64,000 bases of DNA from Poa pratensis (GCA_947311845.1 CAMZMU010000080.1:16415036-16479035); one strand, 5' to 3'. Numbered from the stretch's first letter, positions 12,291 through 22,683 are shown. Numbers and translations: made by a program. The notes: generated by a model not told the origin, from the sequence alone.

Positions 12291-13029
12291 GGGAGCTGAA
12301 CGCGGTTGCTTCTGCTCCGTCCAAGCCCCTGGACTGGTCTAGCCAAGTCATCACCTTCGACCCAGAAGACCACCCTGCAAACACTGCCGGGGTCGGGACC
12401 CTGCCGCTGATCGTGTCGCCCGTCATCCACAACTACAAGGTCACCAAGATGCTGGTCGACGGAGGCTCCAGCCTCAACCTGCTGGGCGAAGGTCCTGGCT
12501 GTCCTTCAAATCCCCTGTCTCGCCTACAAGACACTGGGGTGTTCCAAGGCGTGAACGGAAGTGTTACTCGACCCCTCGGGAAGATCACCCTTCCGGTCAC
12601 CTTCGGCGACTCCAAGAACTTCCGCACCGAGGAAATCGTCTTCGACATCGCCGACACTCCGCTACCGTACAACGGCATACTTGGCAGACCTGCTCTGGCC
12701 AAGTTCATGGCCGTCTCCCACTTCGCCTACAACATGCTGAAGATTCCGGCGCCGTGGGGCGTGATCAAGGTCAGGCCGACATCGACGATGCTATCTACTG
12801 CGTTCACCAGCTGAACCAGACGGTGGCAACCACGGCGGACATCCCTCAAGGTGTACAGGAGGATGATGATGGGGCTCTCCCCGGGGGCGAAGGGCACCCC
12901 GGGGGCTCCACATCTACTCCACCCAAGAAGGCGCCATTCCATGGCGATCCGCAGCTGACCAAGAAGGTGGCGCTAACCAGCGACGGAGTTCGCTCCATCA
13001 CCATCGGCGCCCGCCTCACCGACAAATAG
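12291..13029 (+). CDS. Element B retropepsin-like protease region, ending at an amber codon
   Basis: An aspartic protease domain with the active-site motif M-L-V-D-G-G-S-S-L-N-L-L near 12450-12485 and a later I-L-G-R-P-A motif near 12680. A frame change near 12775 is needed to stay in the coding frame. The region ends at TAG 13027-13029 in the context AAATAGGAA. The frame stays open and coding-like on the other side into RT. Element D has the same stop at the same place. Confidence 0.7.
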
Positions 13030-14690
13030 GAAAGCGCGCTCGTCGCCTTCCTTCGGGAAAACTCTGACGTCTTCGCGTGGGAGGCATCAGGTTTACCCGG
13101 CGTACCAAGGGAGGTGATCGAGCACAAATTGGCGGTCAATCCGGGGGCTCGCCCCGTGAAGCAGGTTCTCCGGAACCAAAGCAAGGAAAAGCTGGAATTC
13201 ATCATCGCCGAGGTGGACAAGTTGATAGAAGCTGGTGTCATCCGGTCGGTTCCCCACCCAAGCTGGGTGGCCAACCCCGTGGTGGTACCGAAACCCATGA
13301 CCTTCAAGTGGAGACTCTGCATCGACTTCACAGACCTGAATAAGGCCTGTCCCAAGGACCCTTTCCCCCTGCCGCGGATCGACATGATCGTGGATTCCAC
13401 GGCCGGGTGCGAGCTGCTGTGTTTCCTGGATGCCTTTTCCGGGTACCACCAGATCATGATGTCACTCGAGGACCAAGAGAAGACGGCCTTCATCACTCCC
13501 AAGGGCTGCTACTGCTACACCCGGATGCCTTTTGGCCTCCGAAATGCCGGCGCTACCTTCCAGCGCGCAATGCAAGCATGCCTTGGGTCGCAGCTGGGCC
13601 GCAACGTCGAAGCGTACATCGACGACATCGTGGTCAAGACCCGGTACAAGGACTCCCTCATCCAAGACCTGCACGAGACCTTCGAGAACCTCCGCCGGGT
13701 CAACTTCAAGCTCAACCCCGACAAGTGCGTGTTCGGGGTCCCCTCCGGCAAGCTGCTGGGTTTCCTGGTCTCTCACCGAGGGATCGAGGCGAATCCGGAC
13801 AAAATCAAGGCAATCGAGCGCATGGAGGCGCCCCGGCGGGTCAAGGACGTACAGCGCCTCAACGGGTGCATCACTGCACTCGGGCGCTTCATCTCAAGGC
13901 TTGGGGAGCGGGCCTTACCGTTCTTCAGGCTGCTCAAGAAGTCAGGCCCCGTGGAGTGGACCTCCGAGGCCGAGGAAGCCCTGCAGTCCCTTAAGCGCTA
14001 CCTCGCCTCGCCACCAATCCTCGTGGCACCAGAAGAGAAGGAGCCCCTACTACTGTACATTGCTGCCACCAACCAGGTGATCAGCGCTGTGCTCGTGGTA
14101 GAGCGTGACGCTCCTCCGAAGAAGTCAAGCAAGATCAAGGGCAAGCGACCCGGGAACTCTCTTCCGGGGCAACCGTGCAAGAAAAGGCTGCCGGGTGACC
14201 AGGGGTCTCATGATCCTGGCGTCACTGCAACTTCACCAGCGACGCGGATCCCGTCGGGAATGGAGAATCTCCCTCCGACGAGACTTCGCCGGGGGCTACA
14301 TCGTCCCCACCCCAAGACATCGACGAGGGGAAGCCGAGCCCTCTCAGGACTCGGCGACCCGCAAGGTGCAGCACCCGGTCTACTTCGTCAGCGCAGTGCT
14401 GCGCGACGCCCGGGAGCGGTACCCCATGATGCAGAAGCTGCTGCTGGCAATCCTCATTGCCTCCCGCAAGATGAGGCCGTACTTCCAAAGCCATCCCATC
14501 ACGGTGGTGTCCAAGTACAACCTAAGAAGCCCCCTGGAGAACCCACTTGCCACTGGTCGCATATCATGGTGGGCCATGGAGCTTCAAGGTTTCGGTCTCA
14601 AGTTCGAGCACACGGACAACATCAAGAGTCAGGCGCTGGCGGATTTCACGGCCGAGTGGACCGAGACGGCGTTCGACGACCCGGAAGAGG
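13030..14690 (+). CDS. Element B reverse transcriptase and RNase H
   Basis: RT begins soon after the amber codon. Clear motifs are W-R-L-C-I-D-F-T-D-L-N, F-L-D-A-F-S-G-Y-H-Q, F-G-L-R-N-A and the catalytic Y-I-D-D at about 13615. The thumb and RNase H begin near 13940 (P-F-F-R-L-L-K-K). The frame changes once between about 14110 and 14360. RNase H continues with Y-F-V-S and an A-L-A-D-F-x-A-E-W-T-E end near 14660. It copies element RNA into DNA. Confidence 0.85.
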
Positions 14691-14699
14691 AAACCTGCC

Positions 14700-15180
14700 T
14701 CCCCGGGAAGGAAGATCCTAGCGCCTGGATCATGCACTTCGACGGCTCCTACACCAAGGGGAAAGGAGGTGCTGGGGTTGTCCTAACCTCACCAACCGGG
14801 GACCGGCTGAAGTACGTCGTCCAGATGCACTACCAAGGGAACATCTCCAACAACACGGCGGAGTACGAGGGCCTGCTCGCAGGACTTCGTGCTGCCATCG
14901 GCCTCGGCATCAACAAGATCGTCGTCAAGGGTGACTCTCAGCTAGTCATCAAACAAGTGAACAAGGAGTACGCGTGCCCTCAGATGGCACCATACGTTGA
15001 AGAGGTCTGGAAGCTGCAGCGGCGCTTCGACAACTTCCGGGCTGTGTACGTCCCACGGGGAGAAAACACGGCCGCGGATGAGCTATCGCAGGTGGCGTCC
15101 AAGCAAGAACCAGTGCCTCCCGGGATCTACATCGAGGTCCTCAGGCGACCTTCGATCCCGCCCGAGAGGCTCGCGACAAG
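14700..15180 (+). CDS. Element B second (archaeal-type) RNase H
   Basis: W-I-M-H-F-D-G-S starts the domain, followed by N-N-T-A-E-Y-E-G-L-L and V-K-G-D-S-Q-L-V. It ends with V-P-R-G-E-N-T-A-A-D-E-L-S. The D, E, D, D catalytic series is present. A second RNase H between RT-RNase H and integrase is the hallmark of Tat-lineage plant Gypsy elements. Confidence 0.8.
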
Positions 15181-15329
15181 ATCTGCGCCGGGGGCTGGCG
15201 ACCCTTCTACCTCGACAACACGGGTAGCCAGCCCAGAAGCTCAAGACCCGGCAGCCCCTCCAGCGGAGGAAGCTATGCTTTCTTTCCGTCGGATGGTGCT
15301 ACCGGTGGAAGGAACCCACCCACCCTGGG

Positions 15330-16560
15330 CCCGGGACATCGTCAAGTACATCATGGAGCACGCCCTCCCGGAGGACGATCACGACGCCGAGCGGGTGGCT
15401 CGTCAAGCCAAGCTCTACGTCATGATCGACGGCGAGCTCTACCGGCGACGGGACAACGGAGTCAAGCTCCGCTGCATCCCTCAAGAACAAGGCCAAGTAC
15501 TGCTACGGGACATCCACGAAGGCACATGTTCAAGTCATGTGGCATCAAGATCACTGGCGGGTAAAGTTTTCGTCACGGGTTCTACTGGCCAACAGTCCTC
15601 AGTGATGCGGAGCAGCTAGTCAAGACCTGTGAAGCCTGCCAATACTATGCGAAGAACATACATCAGCCGGCGCAAGCTCTGCAGCCAATTCCAATCTCCT
15701 GGCCGTTCGCGGTCTGGGGGCTGGACATCGTGGGAAAGATACCGAAGTCTGTCGGGGGCCATGAATACCTTTTCGTGGCCATCGACAAGTTCACAAAGTG
15801 GGTGGAAGTGATGCCAGTACCAAGACAGACAGCTCAAGCAGCCATCAAGTTCATTGAAGGGATCGTGTACCGCTTCGGAGTACCCAACAGAATCATAACG
15901 GACAATGGCTCTCAGTTCACAAGCCGATCCTTCCTCAACTTCTGTGAAGAGCTGGGAATCAAGGTGTGTTTTGCCTCGGTGTCCTACCCAAGGTGCAATG
16001 GGCAAGTGGAGCGAGCCAATGCGGAGGTCCTAAAGGGTTTGAAGACCAAGGCCTTTGACAAGTTAGAAGACAAGGGCAAGAACTGGATTGAGCATCTACC
16101 AAGTGTCTTGTGGTCCCTCAGAACCACACCAAGCAGAGCCACTCAAGAAACACCATTCTTCCTTGTCTATGGAGCAGAAGCCGTCTTGCCAACAGAGCTC
16201 AGGCATGGATCCCCCCGGGTACTTGCCTATGATGAAGACGCACAAGCTGAGAGGAGGATTGATGACATCAACTTCCTGGAAGAGGTGCGGTGCCGAGCTT
16301 CCTTACGATCTGCTCGATACCAGCAAGGGCTCCGCCGCTATCATGATCGCCATATCCGTTCACGGGTACTGGAACCCGGAGACCTGGTTCTCCGCAAGAA
16401 GCAGAAGCTTGATAACATGAACAAGCTGTCCTCCAAGTGGGAAGGACCTTATCGGGTGACGCATACCCTGAGACCCGGAGCTGTTTATCTGGAGGACGAG
16501 AAAGGCAGGCCGGAGGGCAACGCCTGGAACATCGAGAATCTCCGGAAATTCTACCCCTGA
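15330..16560 (+). CDS. Element B integrase
   Basis: The N-terminal H-H-C-C zinc region lies at about 15510-15650 and carries a single-base frame break in a T run near 15567. The catalytic core has D-K-F-T-K-W-V-E, D-N-G-S-Q-F-T and E in G-Q-V-E-R-A-N, giving the D,D-35-E set. The C-terminal part ends W-N-I-E-N-L-R-K-F-Y-P before TGA, the same end as element E's integrase. It inserts the cDNA, making the 5-base duplication seen here. Confidence 0.88.
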
Positions 16561-17586
16561 ATACGAACATGAATCGCAGATAGTTCGAGTCAACTAAGCA
16601 CGCCCAAGGGGCTAGTGTTCTGTATAAGGGTGTAAGAATCGTCGCCAAGGAATAAAAGATAAGTTTTTCAATTCCGTGAGCCTCTCTTGTTGTCGTGAAG
16701 TGTGTTATCCGTAACAACCCCCAAGCAGGGGGCTGACATGGTGCCGGTGGCTGACAGGTCGAGCGCGAGCAGCCTATCAGTAGGCGCTGCCACCTGATCG
16801 TGCCGTACTGCCGCGGTAAGAAGTGGAACGGGCAGTGCTGTGTTTTAAAGAACCTAAACACAGAAATGCACATTCAACTTTGCTTGCGGGTTGCTCCGGA
16901 TGAAACACTTTCACGACATGTAAGGGAGGGTCCATTCTTTTCCTACTGAAAGTGTGTTGTGTGTAGCGCCTCTCCCGGGACAGGAATGGATGCTGAAGAG
17001 CGGCTCAGGAGCTGGATACCCGGGAAGGACAGAGTAGATCAAGGCACGGCAAAAACCAGCTAAGTCTTTGCATGTGCATCTGGCATTCTAGGCATAATAT
17101 CTCGCTCGGAGTCAATATACCACCAACCTGCGCATGCTTGACAGTTGATGAGAACCTTTGCGGGGGTAATGCGTCCTCCCCGGCGAACGGTCAGATTTCC
17201 CTTCTGGCCTAGTACCCGTGGCTGTGGAGTGGACTCCCGGAAGGCATAGTGCTCTTAGGGGTGCTGCTACGGTGCGGGCGGTCAGAGCACTTGTCACCTA
17301 AGAGATCTCCTCAGAAAACTTGACGGCGCGTTAGTGCAAAGGGAGGTTTGGGAAATGACCCCGGGAGTTGAGCCCTAGGATTGCATTCATCTGAACTTAC
17401 ATTCTGAGTTTACAATTCTGGATTACATTCAGTCGAAGCTTTTCCTGGATACATATCTAGCCTATGCTACTAAGGCCAGCTCAGGGCTCCTGGCTGTGCA
17501 GCTCTGTCTTTCTGTTTTATTGCCTGCCGGGTAACTCCGGACTCCCGGGGACGCCTGGGATGAAGGAGGGCATTCGCGCAGGATCT
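16561..17586. other. Element B region between integrase and antisense genes
   Basis: No credible coding region. An AATAAA at about 16651-16656 could serve polyadenylation. The stretch would hold the 3' ends of convergent transcripts from integrase and the antisense gene at 17587-18065. Confidence 0.5.
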
Positions 17587-18065
17587 TCAGGGGTCCCATG
17601 GGCCGGGGAACTTCCGGGCAAACCCCGGCACATGCTGGCTGCAGAGGAGGTGCACATGGTCCACGAACTTATCCATGATGTCTTCCTCATCCTGTACGAA
17701 GGGAAGAAATCGAGTCAAGGCGCAGGATCTTCCCAAGGGTCGTATTGCCAGAACCAAGGCGGCCTTACCTTGAAGACATCGTCAAGATCGCAGAGGAGGC
17801 GGATCAATCTCTGATTGCCTGCGGCCTCCTTCCACAGCTCCATCTTGATGGTGTCCTTCCGGGTCGCCAGCGCTACCGATGCCTCCATGGCGGCAGAACC
17901 GGCGATGTTCCCCACTGCGGGAAAACCAAGGAGACTCGAGGGCGAGGAACCCTCGTCCTTTCTAGTGGCTCGGGCTCCAGCTTCGCTGGGTGCCTCCGCC
18001 GCTCCTCGAAAGACGGACTCCGCCGTCGACACATCGGACAAGGCCCTCTCTGCTTCGCCGGACAT
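17587..18065 (-). CDS. Element B antisense gene 2, two exons, unknown protein
   Basis: Opposite to gag-pol. Exon 1 is 18065-17769 (99 codons from an MSGEAER start). The intron 17768-17692 is 77 bases, with donor AAG|GTAAGG and acceptor TTCGTACAG|GAT. Exon 2 is 17691-17587, adding 34 codons before TGA; both exons are phase 0. Reading through the donor gives only a short tail, while splicing joins two coding-like stretches. The 133-residue product is Ala/Ser/Glu-rich at its N-terminus. It has a helical C-terminal half (M-E-L-W-K-E, D-L-D-D-V-F-K, then D-E-E-D-I-M-D-K-F-V-D). I do not recognise the family. A TATA box sits about 90 bases upstream of the ATG. Confidence 0.6.
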
Positions 18066-18150
18066 TGTTCTGCGGGACGAGGGGAGGCAAAGGAAGAAGA
18101 GGAGCGGAGCAAGGCGAGAAGATGTGGCGAAGGGGTGGAGTCTGGATGGT

Positions 18151-18158
18151 CTTTTATA
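18151..18158 (-). promoter_or_regulatory. TATA box of element B antisense gene 2
   Basis: TATAAAAG on the minus strand, 86 bases before the ATG at 18065: a plausible independent promoter. Confidence 0.55.
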
Positions 18159-18453
18159 GGCCTCCCTGCTCCACCTACCCCTTGACGCTACGGCTGCTGC
18201 AGTAATGGGAGCGCGTTTTGCAAAAAACTCGTTCTCATTCACACGGACGCGACACGAAGACAAGGAGGAAAACAAGATCTTCTTCATTTACAAGGACTAC
18301 AAGGGGACGATCTTTTTTACAACAAAAAGGTTGGCTCCCGCCGAACAAGGAGCACCGCCGTACAATGGAAGACGCTACTTCCAGAAATACGTCAAGGCCG
18401 CCAAGGAGGAGGTCAACGAGATCTCCATGGCGCCCGTCCGAAGCTCCTCGCCT

Positions 18454-19041
18454 TCAGGAAGACGAGCTCCCCTCGACCTTGATGTCAGATGAGTTTTCCT
18501 CATCTTCATCCTCGTCGTAGGAGCTCGAGCTGCCGCTGCTGCTCTCCATGCAGCACTCCACGCGTCCGCCATCGACACCGAAGATCTTCACGGAGAGCGT
18601 AGCATCTCCGTCGTACCGGAACACCAAGCACTGCCCCCTGGACAGGCGGCGGGCACGGGAGAACGACTTCCACCCCGGACCCAGAAGCATGGCGCCTTCA
18701 GTGGTGCGCTCCGCCATGGCCCAGGAGGGGCCATTGGGGCAGCCTTCCACCTGCAGCCAGAAGCCGGAGGGTCCGATGTCCTCCGTCGCCATCGCGAAGG
18801 AATCCGGCAGGAGAAGCCGGCTGCGAGGCCTGCGGTTCAGATCCACGGCGAACTCGAACGGCGCGAAGCTGGTATGAACCATGCTCCTAGGAAGAGGGGC
18901 AGCGGTGCCGCGGCCTCCACGGCCGCCGCGACCGCGAATCCCACGACCTCGCGGAACAGCTCGACCACGAGTGGAGGGGCCACTCTCCGCAGCAGCTGAA
19001 GAAGTACGAGGGCGCCCAACTCCTCTCTTCGCTCTCGCCAT
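18454..19041 (-). CDS. Element B antisense gene 1: B3-like DNA-binding protein
   Basis: 195 codons, intact, opposite to gag-pol. Residues 1-50 are basic, with a GRPR AT-hook-like core and an RGRGGRGGRG run. Residues about 74-162 match the B3 fold pattern: R-L-L-L-P-D-S-F, then W-L-Q-V-E-G, W-A-M-A, L-G-P-G-W-K-S-F, L-x-x-G-Q-C-L-V-F-R-Y-D-G and L-S-V-K-I-F. The C-terminus is acidic (Y-D-E-D-E-D-E-E) within a Ser-rich tail. B3 domains bind DNA in plant transcription factors (ARF, RAV, REM, LAV families). The role here is unknown; control of element or host transcription is inference. A TATA box lies at 19119-19126. Confidence 0.65.
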   Translation of the reverse strand: MARAKRGVGRPRTSSAAAESGPSTRGRAVPRGRGIRGRGGRGGRGTAAPLPRSMVHTSFAPFEFAVDLNRRPRSRLLLPDSFAMATEDIGPSGFWLQVEGCPNGPSWAMAERTTEGAMLLGPGWKSFSRARRLSRGQCLVFRYDGDATLSVKIFGVDGGRVECCMESSSGSSSSYDEDEDEENSSDIKVEGSSSS

Positions 19042-19118
19042 TGGCGCTGGCAGCTTGTGGGGAGGCCTGGAGTTGGACCAAGGAAGAAGATGACCGAAAA
19101 GGCCAGGGGTGCGCCTCG

Positions 19119-19126
19119 CTTTTATA
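19119..19126 (-). promoter_or_regulatory. TATA box of the B3-like antisense gene
   Basis: TATAAAAG on the minus strand, 78 bases before the ATG at 19041, the same box and similar spacing as for gene 2. Confidence 0.55.
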
Positions 19127-19336
19127 GCCGCGGCGTGCCTCTGCCAAGCGTCTCCTCGGTTCTTCCGTTAGTGGGAATCGAGGGGGCCCTCGCAGTTATT
19201 CCCCCGAGCGGAGTAACTCCAAGACCTTCAAGGCCATCAGTGAAGCGAAGCTGAGAAGACCAGGTGCCCGGGACCCACTTTGACCTATCTTTAGGCCATG
19301 GCCCCGGCAGCTGGAGCAAGAGCCACCGGGACCATG

Positions 19337-19348
19337 CCCGGGGGCTAC
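19337..19348 (+). other. Element B polypurine tract
   Basis: CCCGGGGGCTAC directly before the 3' LTR. Element E has the same tract before its 3' LTR (minus, 50513-50502). Confidence 0.7.
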
Positions 19349-20281
19349 TGTCGCAACAGTGGAACATGGGGTTCCCCTAGTACTGCCAAAGTGGGTCCAC
19401 CCCATGTGGGCCCAAGATGAAGATGGACAAGACCAAGACTCAAGTCAAGCTGGCGGGTTCACCGTCAAGACACGCATGGCCAACGACGACTAAGGGCTCC
19501 GGTCCTGGGGACCTTCCGGGTCCCCGAATCAAGCAAGAAGGCCAGGAAGGACCCGAGAGCCCGAGTTCCCGGCAGGAGGCCAGGCTCCCTCCCGGGTACT
19601 TCCTACGTTCCTGTGGATAAGCACTCCACCTCACCACGGAAGACTTGGGAAGCAAGGCGAAGGCAGCGCGGGCGGGAAGCACGTCCCGTGGTGGTGTCAG
19701 CTCCTGTCCACCCCAAGGCGGACGCTCCCACCTAACCCAGAGGAGACGCTAGGCTGAGGAGAGGCCACGTCTCCCCCTAAACTAGATGAGGAGGGTCCTT
19801 CACCCCGAAGGTCCCTCATGCCCCTCACGTGACCCTGTGGCAACCCCTTAGCCTATAAAAGGAGGACCAAGGCACGGAGGAGGGAGGACAAGATAGAGCA
19901 AGGACGAACACAAGCTAGAACCAGAGCAAGACTAGACTAGGGCTGCGGAGGTAGAGAGGAAGGTGATCTCCTCCGGGTCAGGATCTGTCCTTCTTCTACC
20001 TCGGGCCAAAACCCTTCCGGGTACCCTGTCCGGGAGGTTCCATTGTAAGCCACACTATGAAGAACTCATCAATCCAGACATGCAGGAGTAGGGCTTTTAG
20101 CCTCCGGGCGGCCTGAACCTGGGTAGCTCCTTGTGTCCCTTTGGTTGCATGCTTTGATCGTGGAGAGGAGAGCTTGATCTAGACTCCGCCCAAGAAGACG
20201 ATTCTCAGCCTCCTTCGCGCCCCGTGCCGAACCTAAAAGGGGTATCCTATACTCCCGGTGTCCGTGCAACGAGACACGACA
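19349..20281 (+). repeat. Element B 3' LTR
   Basis: 933 bases. Compared with the 5' LTR I count two substitutions and six small length differences, nearly all in G or C runs. Confidence 0.93.
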
Positions 20282-20286
20282 GTGAT
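20282..20286. repeat. Right target-site duplication of element B
   Basis: GTGAT, matching 9400-9404. Confidence 0.9.
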
Positions 20287-20597
20287 GCACACATGTTTTT
20301 TTAGGGATGATTTGGAAAGATTTTTTTGATTTGCTATACCTCCTATTGCTCAACTCGGATTTGGCAATCCAATATAGGTTTTCTGGAGATGCTCTTAATT
20401 ATTAGATGTGCATTCCATGTGCATATGATCATATAATAGAGGGAAATATTGTTTACACCAATTAATGAAGTCTCACTCAGATCACCCCTACAAGATCTTA
20501 TGCCAAATCAACGTGGCAGATTGCATTTGGCATAATGTGGAGTAGCCAAATTGTAACCACAAAGCCCAATTATCTCATTAGTACGTAAGAAGCTATA

Positions 20598-21105
20598 AGA
20601 AGTCGCTCTAATGGAATGCGCAAGAGAATTGTGTCGACATATATATGGGGTACGTGATCTCTATGCAACAAATCCTCCTCTACTATTGCACTACCTAGTA
20701 GCAGAGTAAACCTCTTGCAAATGGCAGTAGAGACGAAAATCACGTCCTGAAAGCCCGACGCCGTGTCGTGCTCATGTTTCACTTTTGCCCACAATCCCCG
20801 GTCCAGAAGCTGAGAAAATAGTGTTTTTATATTTTACAAAAAATGTACTAATTTAGTCAGAAATTAGAAGAAGTTGACCTAGCTACTGGAATGTGCAAGA
20901 ACTATGTCGACATGGAGTGATTTATGCAACTTGCAAATGCATCATCCTACAGCAGCAATAGTAAAACCTGGGCATGGGCAGCCCTGGTCGAAAAGCCCCT
21001 CCCTGAAAGCCCAACGCCATGGCGTGCTTAGGTTTCACTTTGCGCACAAAGCTCAGTTGTGAATCCCGAAAATGATTTTTGACGTTTTACAGAAATATAT
21101 GTACT
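20598..21105. repeat. Two diverged tandem copies upstream of the histone gene
   Basis: 20598-20840 and 20869-21105 align as direct copies. They share a GTCGACAT core, a block around CCTGAAAGCCC, and a TTTCACTTT segment. No ORF is evident. The rest of 20287-21440 is AT-rich with no gene seen. Confidence 0.6.
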
Positions 21106-21440
21106 GCTACCTAACTCCGTATCCAATTTTTTTTAGCATTTTAGTCATATGGATGTATCTCGACGCATACTAATATAATGAGCTAGCTAGCTTTAGTGGT
21201 AGATTCGTCCATTTGAGTCCCTACATATTGTCGGTATTGAAATATTTAAAACATCTTATATTTTGAATTTTTGATACAGATGGGGTAATTTACTCTGTAA
21301 ATGATATATTTAATAGTAAAAAAGCATATCCCATAATTTTGGGCCGGGATGGGATGGACCCGGTCCTGTCTTTAGCCCAGCCCAGCCCGGCCCGGCCGAG
21401 GCATGCCTATGTTTCACAAGTACTCAGTAGAAAGTAAGCT

Positions 21441-21448
21441 TATAAAAA
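21441..21448 (+). promoter_or_regulatory. TATA box of the histone H2A gene
   Basis: TATAAAAA, 141 bases before the ATG, followed by a pyrimidine-rich leader typical of highly expressed grass genes. A C/G-rich repeat (GCCCAGCCC type) lies just upstream at about 21376-21400. Confidence 0.55.
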
Positions 21449-21581
21449 TTTCAACCATTCGAGACCTAGTCACCTTCACCTATAGATCGGCACCCTCACC
21501 GCCTTCCACCTCCAGGCCTCCACACTCACTTCCTTTCCCAGCTTTCTTCCTCCAGGCTCTAGCTCCCTACCCTTCGCAACC

Positions 21582-22364
21582 ATGGCTCCAAAGTCCCGTG
21601 CTGCTAAAAAGGAGATGGCCAATCTAGGTTCCCGTCTCACCCTCGTACGGGGTGGCCGTAGGAAGAAGCCGGTAGCGAGGTCCGTCAAGGCCGGACTGGT
21701 GTTCCCTTTCGCCCGTATCGGGCGCTACCTCAAGGAGGGCCGCTACGCCAAGCGCATCGGCAGCCGGGCTCCCGTCTACCTCACCGCCGTCCTTGAGTAC
21801 TTCGCTGTGGAGTTGCTGGAGATCGCCGGGAACGCGGCCAAGGACAAAAGGAGAAGCCGCATCATTCCGAGGAACCTGCTGATGGCCATCAAGAGCGACG
21901 AGGAGGTAAATAAGATGCTGGCCGGCGTCACCATCACGCAAGGCGGCGTGATGCCCTACATACACTCCATGCTTCTCGAAAAGAATACCTCTGGGAAGGC
22001 TGCCAAGTCGCCCATGAAGACCGCGGGGAAGGCTGCCACCTCACCTGGGAAGACCACCGTGAAGCCTGCCATGCCACCCGAGAAGACAGTGGTGAGGGCT
22101 GCCAGCTCTCCCAAGAAGATCGCCAAGTCACCCGGGAAGACAGCCGTGAAGCCTGCCAAGTCACCTGGGAAGACTGCGGTGAAGGCTGCCACGTCACCTG
22201 GGAAGACCGCGGGGAAGCGTGCCAAGTCACCTGGGAAGACAGCGGTGAAGGCTGCCAACTCTCCCAAGAAGATCGCGGGGAAGGCTGCCAAGTCCCCCAA
22301 GAAGAATGCGGGGAAGCCTGCCGCCAAATCACCCAAGAAAACTCACGGGTCCCCTACGGCTTAG
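21582..22364 (+). CDS. Divergent histone H2A with expanded SPxK-repeat tail
   Basis: 260 residues, intronless. The H2A fold spans about residues 35-130: [34 protein letters not shown] and L-A-G-V-T-I. Acidic-patch Glu/Asp residues are kept (V-L-E-Y, E-L-L-E, S-D-E-E). The core is unusual: LVFPFARI for the usual LQFPVGRI, and KDKRRSR for KDNKKTR. The tail, about 120 residues, is a tandem series of S-P-[GKM]-K motifs (about ten), against one or two in typical plant H2A.W proteins. SPKK-type motifs bind the minor groove of AT-rich linker DNA, so strong linker binding or compaction is expected. The N-terminus is about 15-20 residues longer than usual. A specialised nuclear H2A is the best call. 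Confidence 0.9.
   Translation: MAPKSRAAKKEMANLGSRLTLVRGGRRKKPVARSVKAGLVFPFARIGRYLKEGRYAKRIGSRAPVYLTAVLEYFAVELLEIAGNAAKDKRRSRIIPRNLLMAIKSDEEVNKMLAGVTITQGGVMPYIHSMLLEKNTSGKAAKSPMKTAGKAATSPGKTTVKPAMPPEKTVVRAASSPKKIAKSPGKTAVKPAKSPGKTAVKAATSPGKTAGKRAKSPGKTAVKAANSPKKIAGKAAKSPKKNAGKPAAKSPKKTHGSPTA
21990..22350 (+). repeat. Coding minisatellite of the H2A tail
   Basis: Units of about 33 bases encode eleven-residue blocks such as [11 protein letters not shown]. Neighbouring units are alike at the DNA level, so growth by slippage or unequal exchange is likely. Confidence 0.75.
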
Positions 22365-22683
22365 ATTTGTATCGGCTTGTGTAGTGTTGTGTTTGCAGTT
22401 TGACTAATGTTCTAGATGTAATGTTCTGATTTGTGATGCTAAGCAAAATCCTTTTTTAATTAAGGTTAACCCAGATTTAAGTTAGAGCTCTTGTCGATGC
22501 AAAACGTCTTTGTATGGCTAGAAATGTTTCATATAAACACCCTAATATTGGTTTGAATTTTTTTAACATTTTGAAATGCGTTAGAAATGCATTTTGAAAA
22601 ACGGGTTCATCTGCACCCGTGAGCCACATACTAACAAAACAAGTGAGGAGGCCTTTCAAAAAAAAACAAGCGAGGAGGCCAGG
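22365..22683. other. 3' flank of the H2A gene
   Basis: AT-rich, no gene. It probably contains the H2A 3' untranslated region. A short direct repeat (GAGGAGGCC) flanks an A-run at 22640-22680. Confidence 0.4.

Larger units (their letters stand above)
9405..20281 (+). mobile_element. Element B: complete, recent Tat-type Gypsy retrotransposon
   Basis: 10,877 bases. LTRs at 9405-10334 and 19349-20281; target duplication GTGAT at 9400-9404 and 20282-20286; primer site at 10337; polypurine tract at 19337-19348. Domain order is gag, protease, RT, RNase H, a second archaeal-type RNase H, integrase, which is diagnostic of the Tat lineage. Two antisense genes lie between integrase and 3' LTR. LTRs differ by two substitutions and six small indels, so the insertion is young. 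Gag-pol has several frame breaks. Confidence 0.93.

Noticed and set aside
11036..12430. A 464-codon minus-strand ORF across element B gag
   Set aside because: Shadow of GC-rich gag; no domain, and the plus strand has the expected gag motifs.
21934..22336. Long hydrophobic or Ser/Trp-rich minus-strand ORFs under the H2A tail
   Set aside because: They are mirror images of the 33-base coding repeat on the plus strand; repeats keep several frames open.
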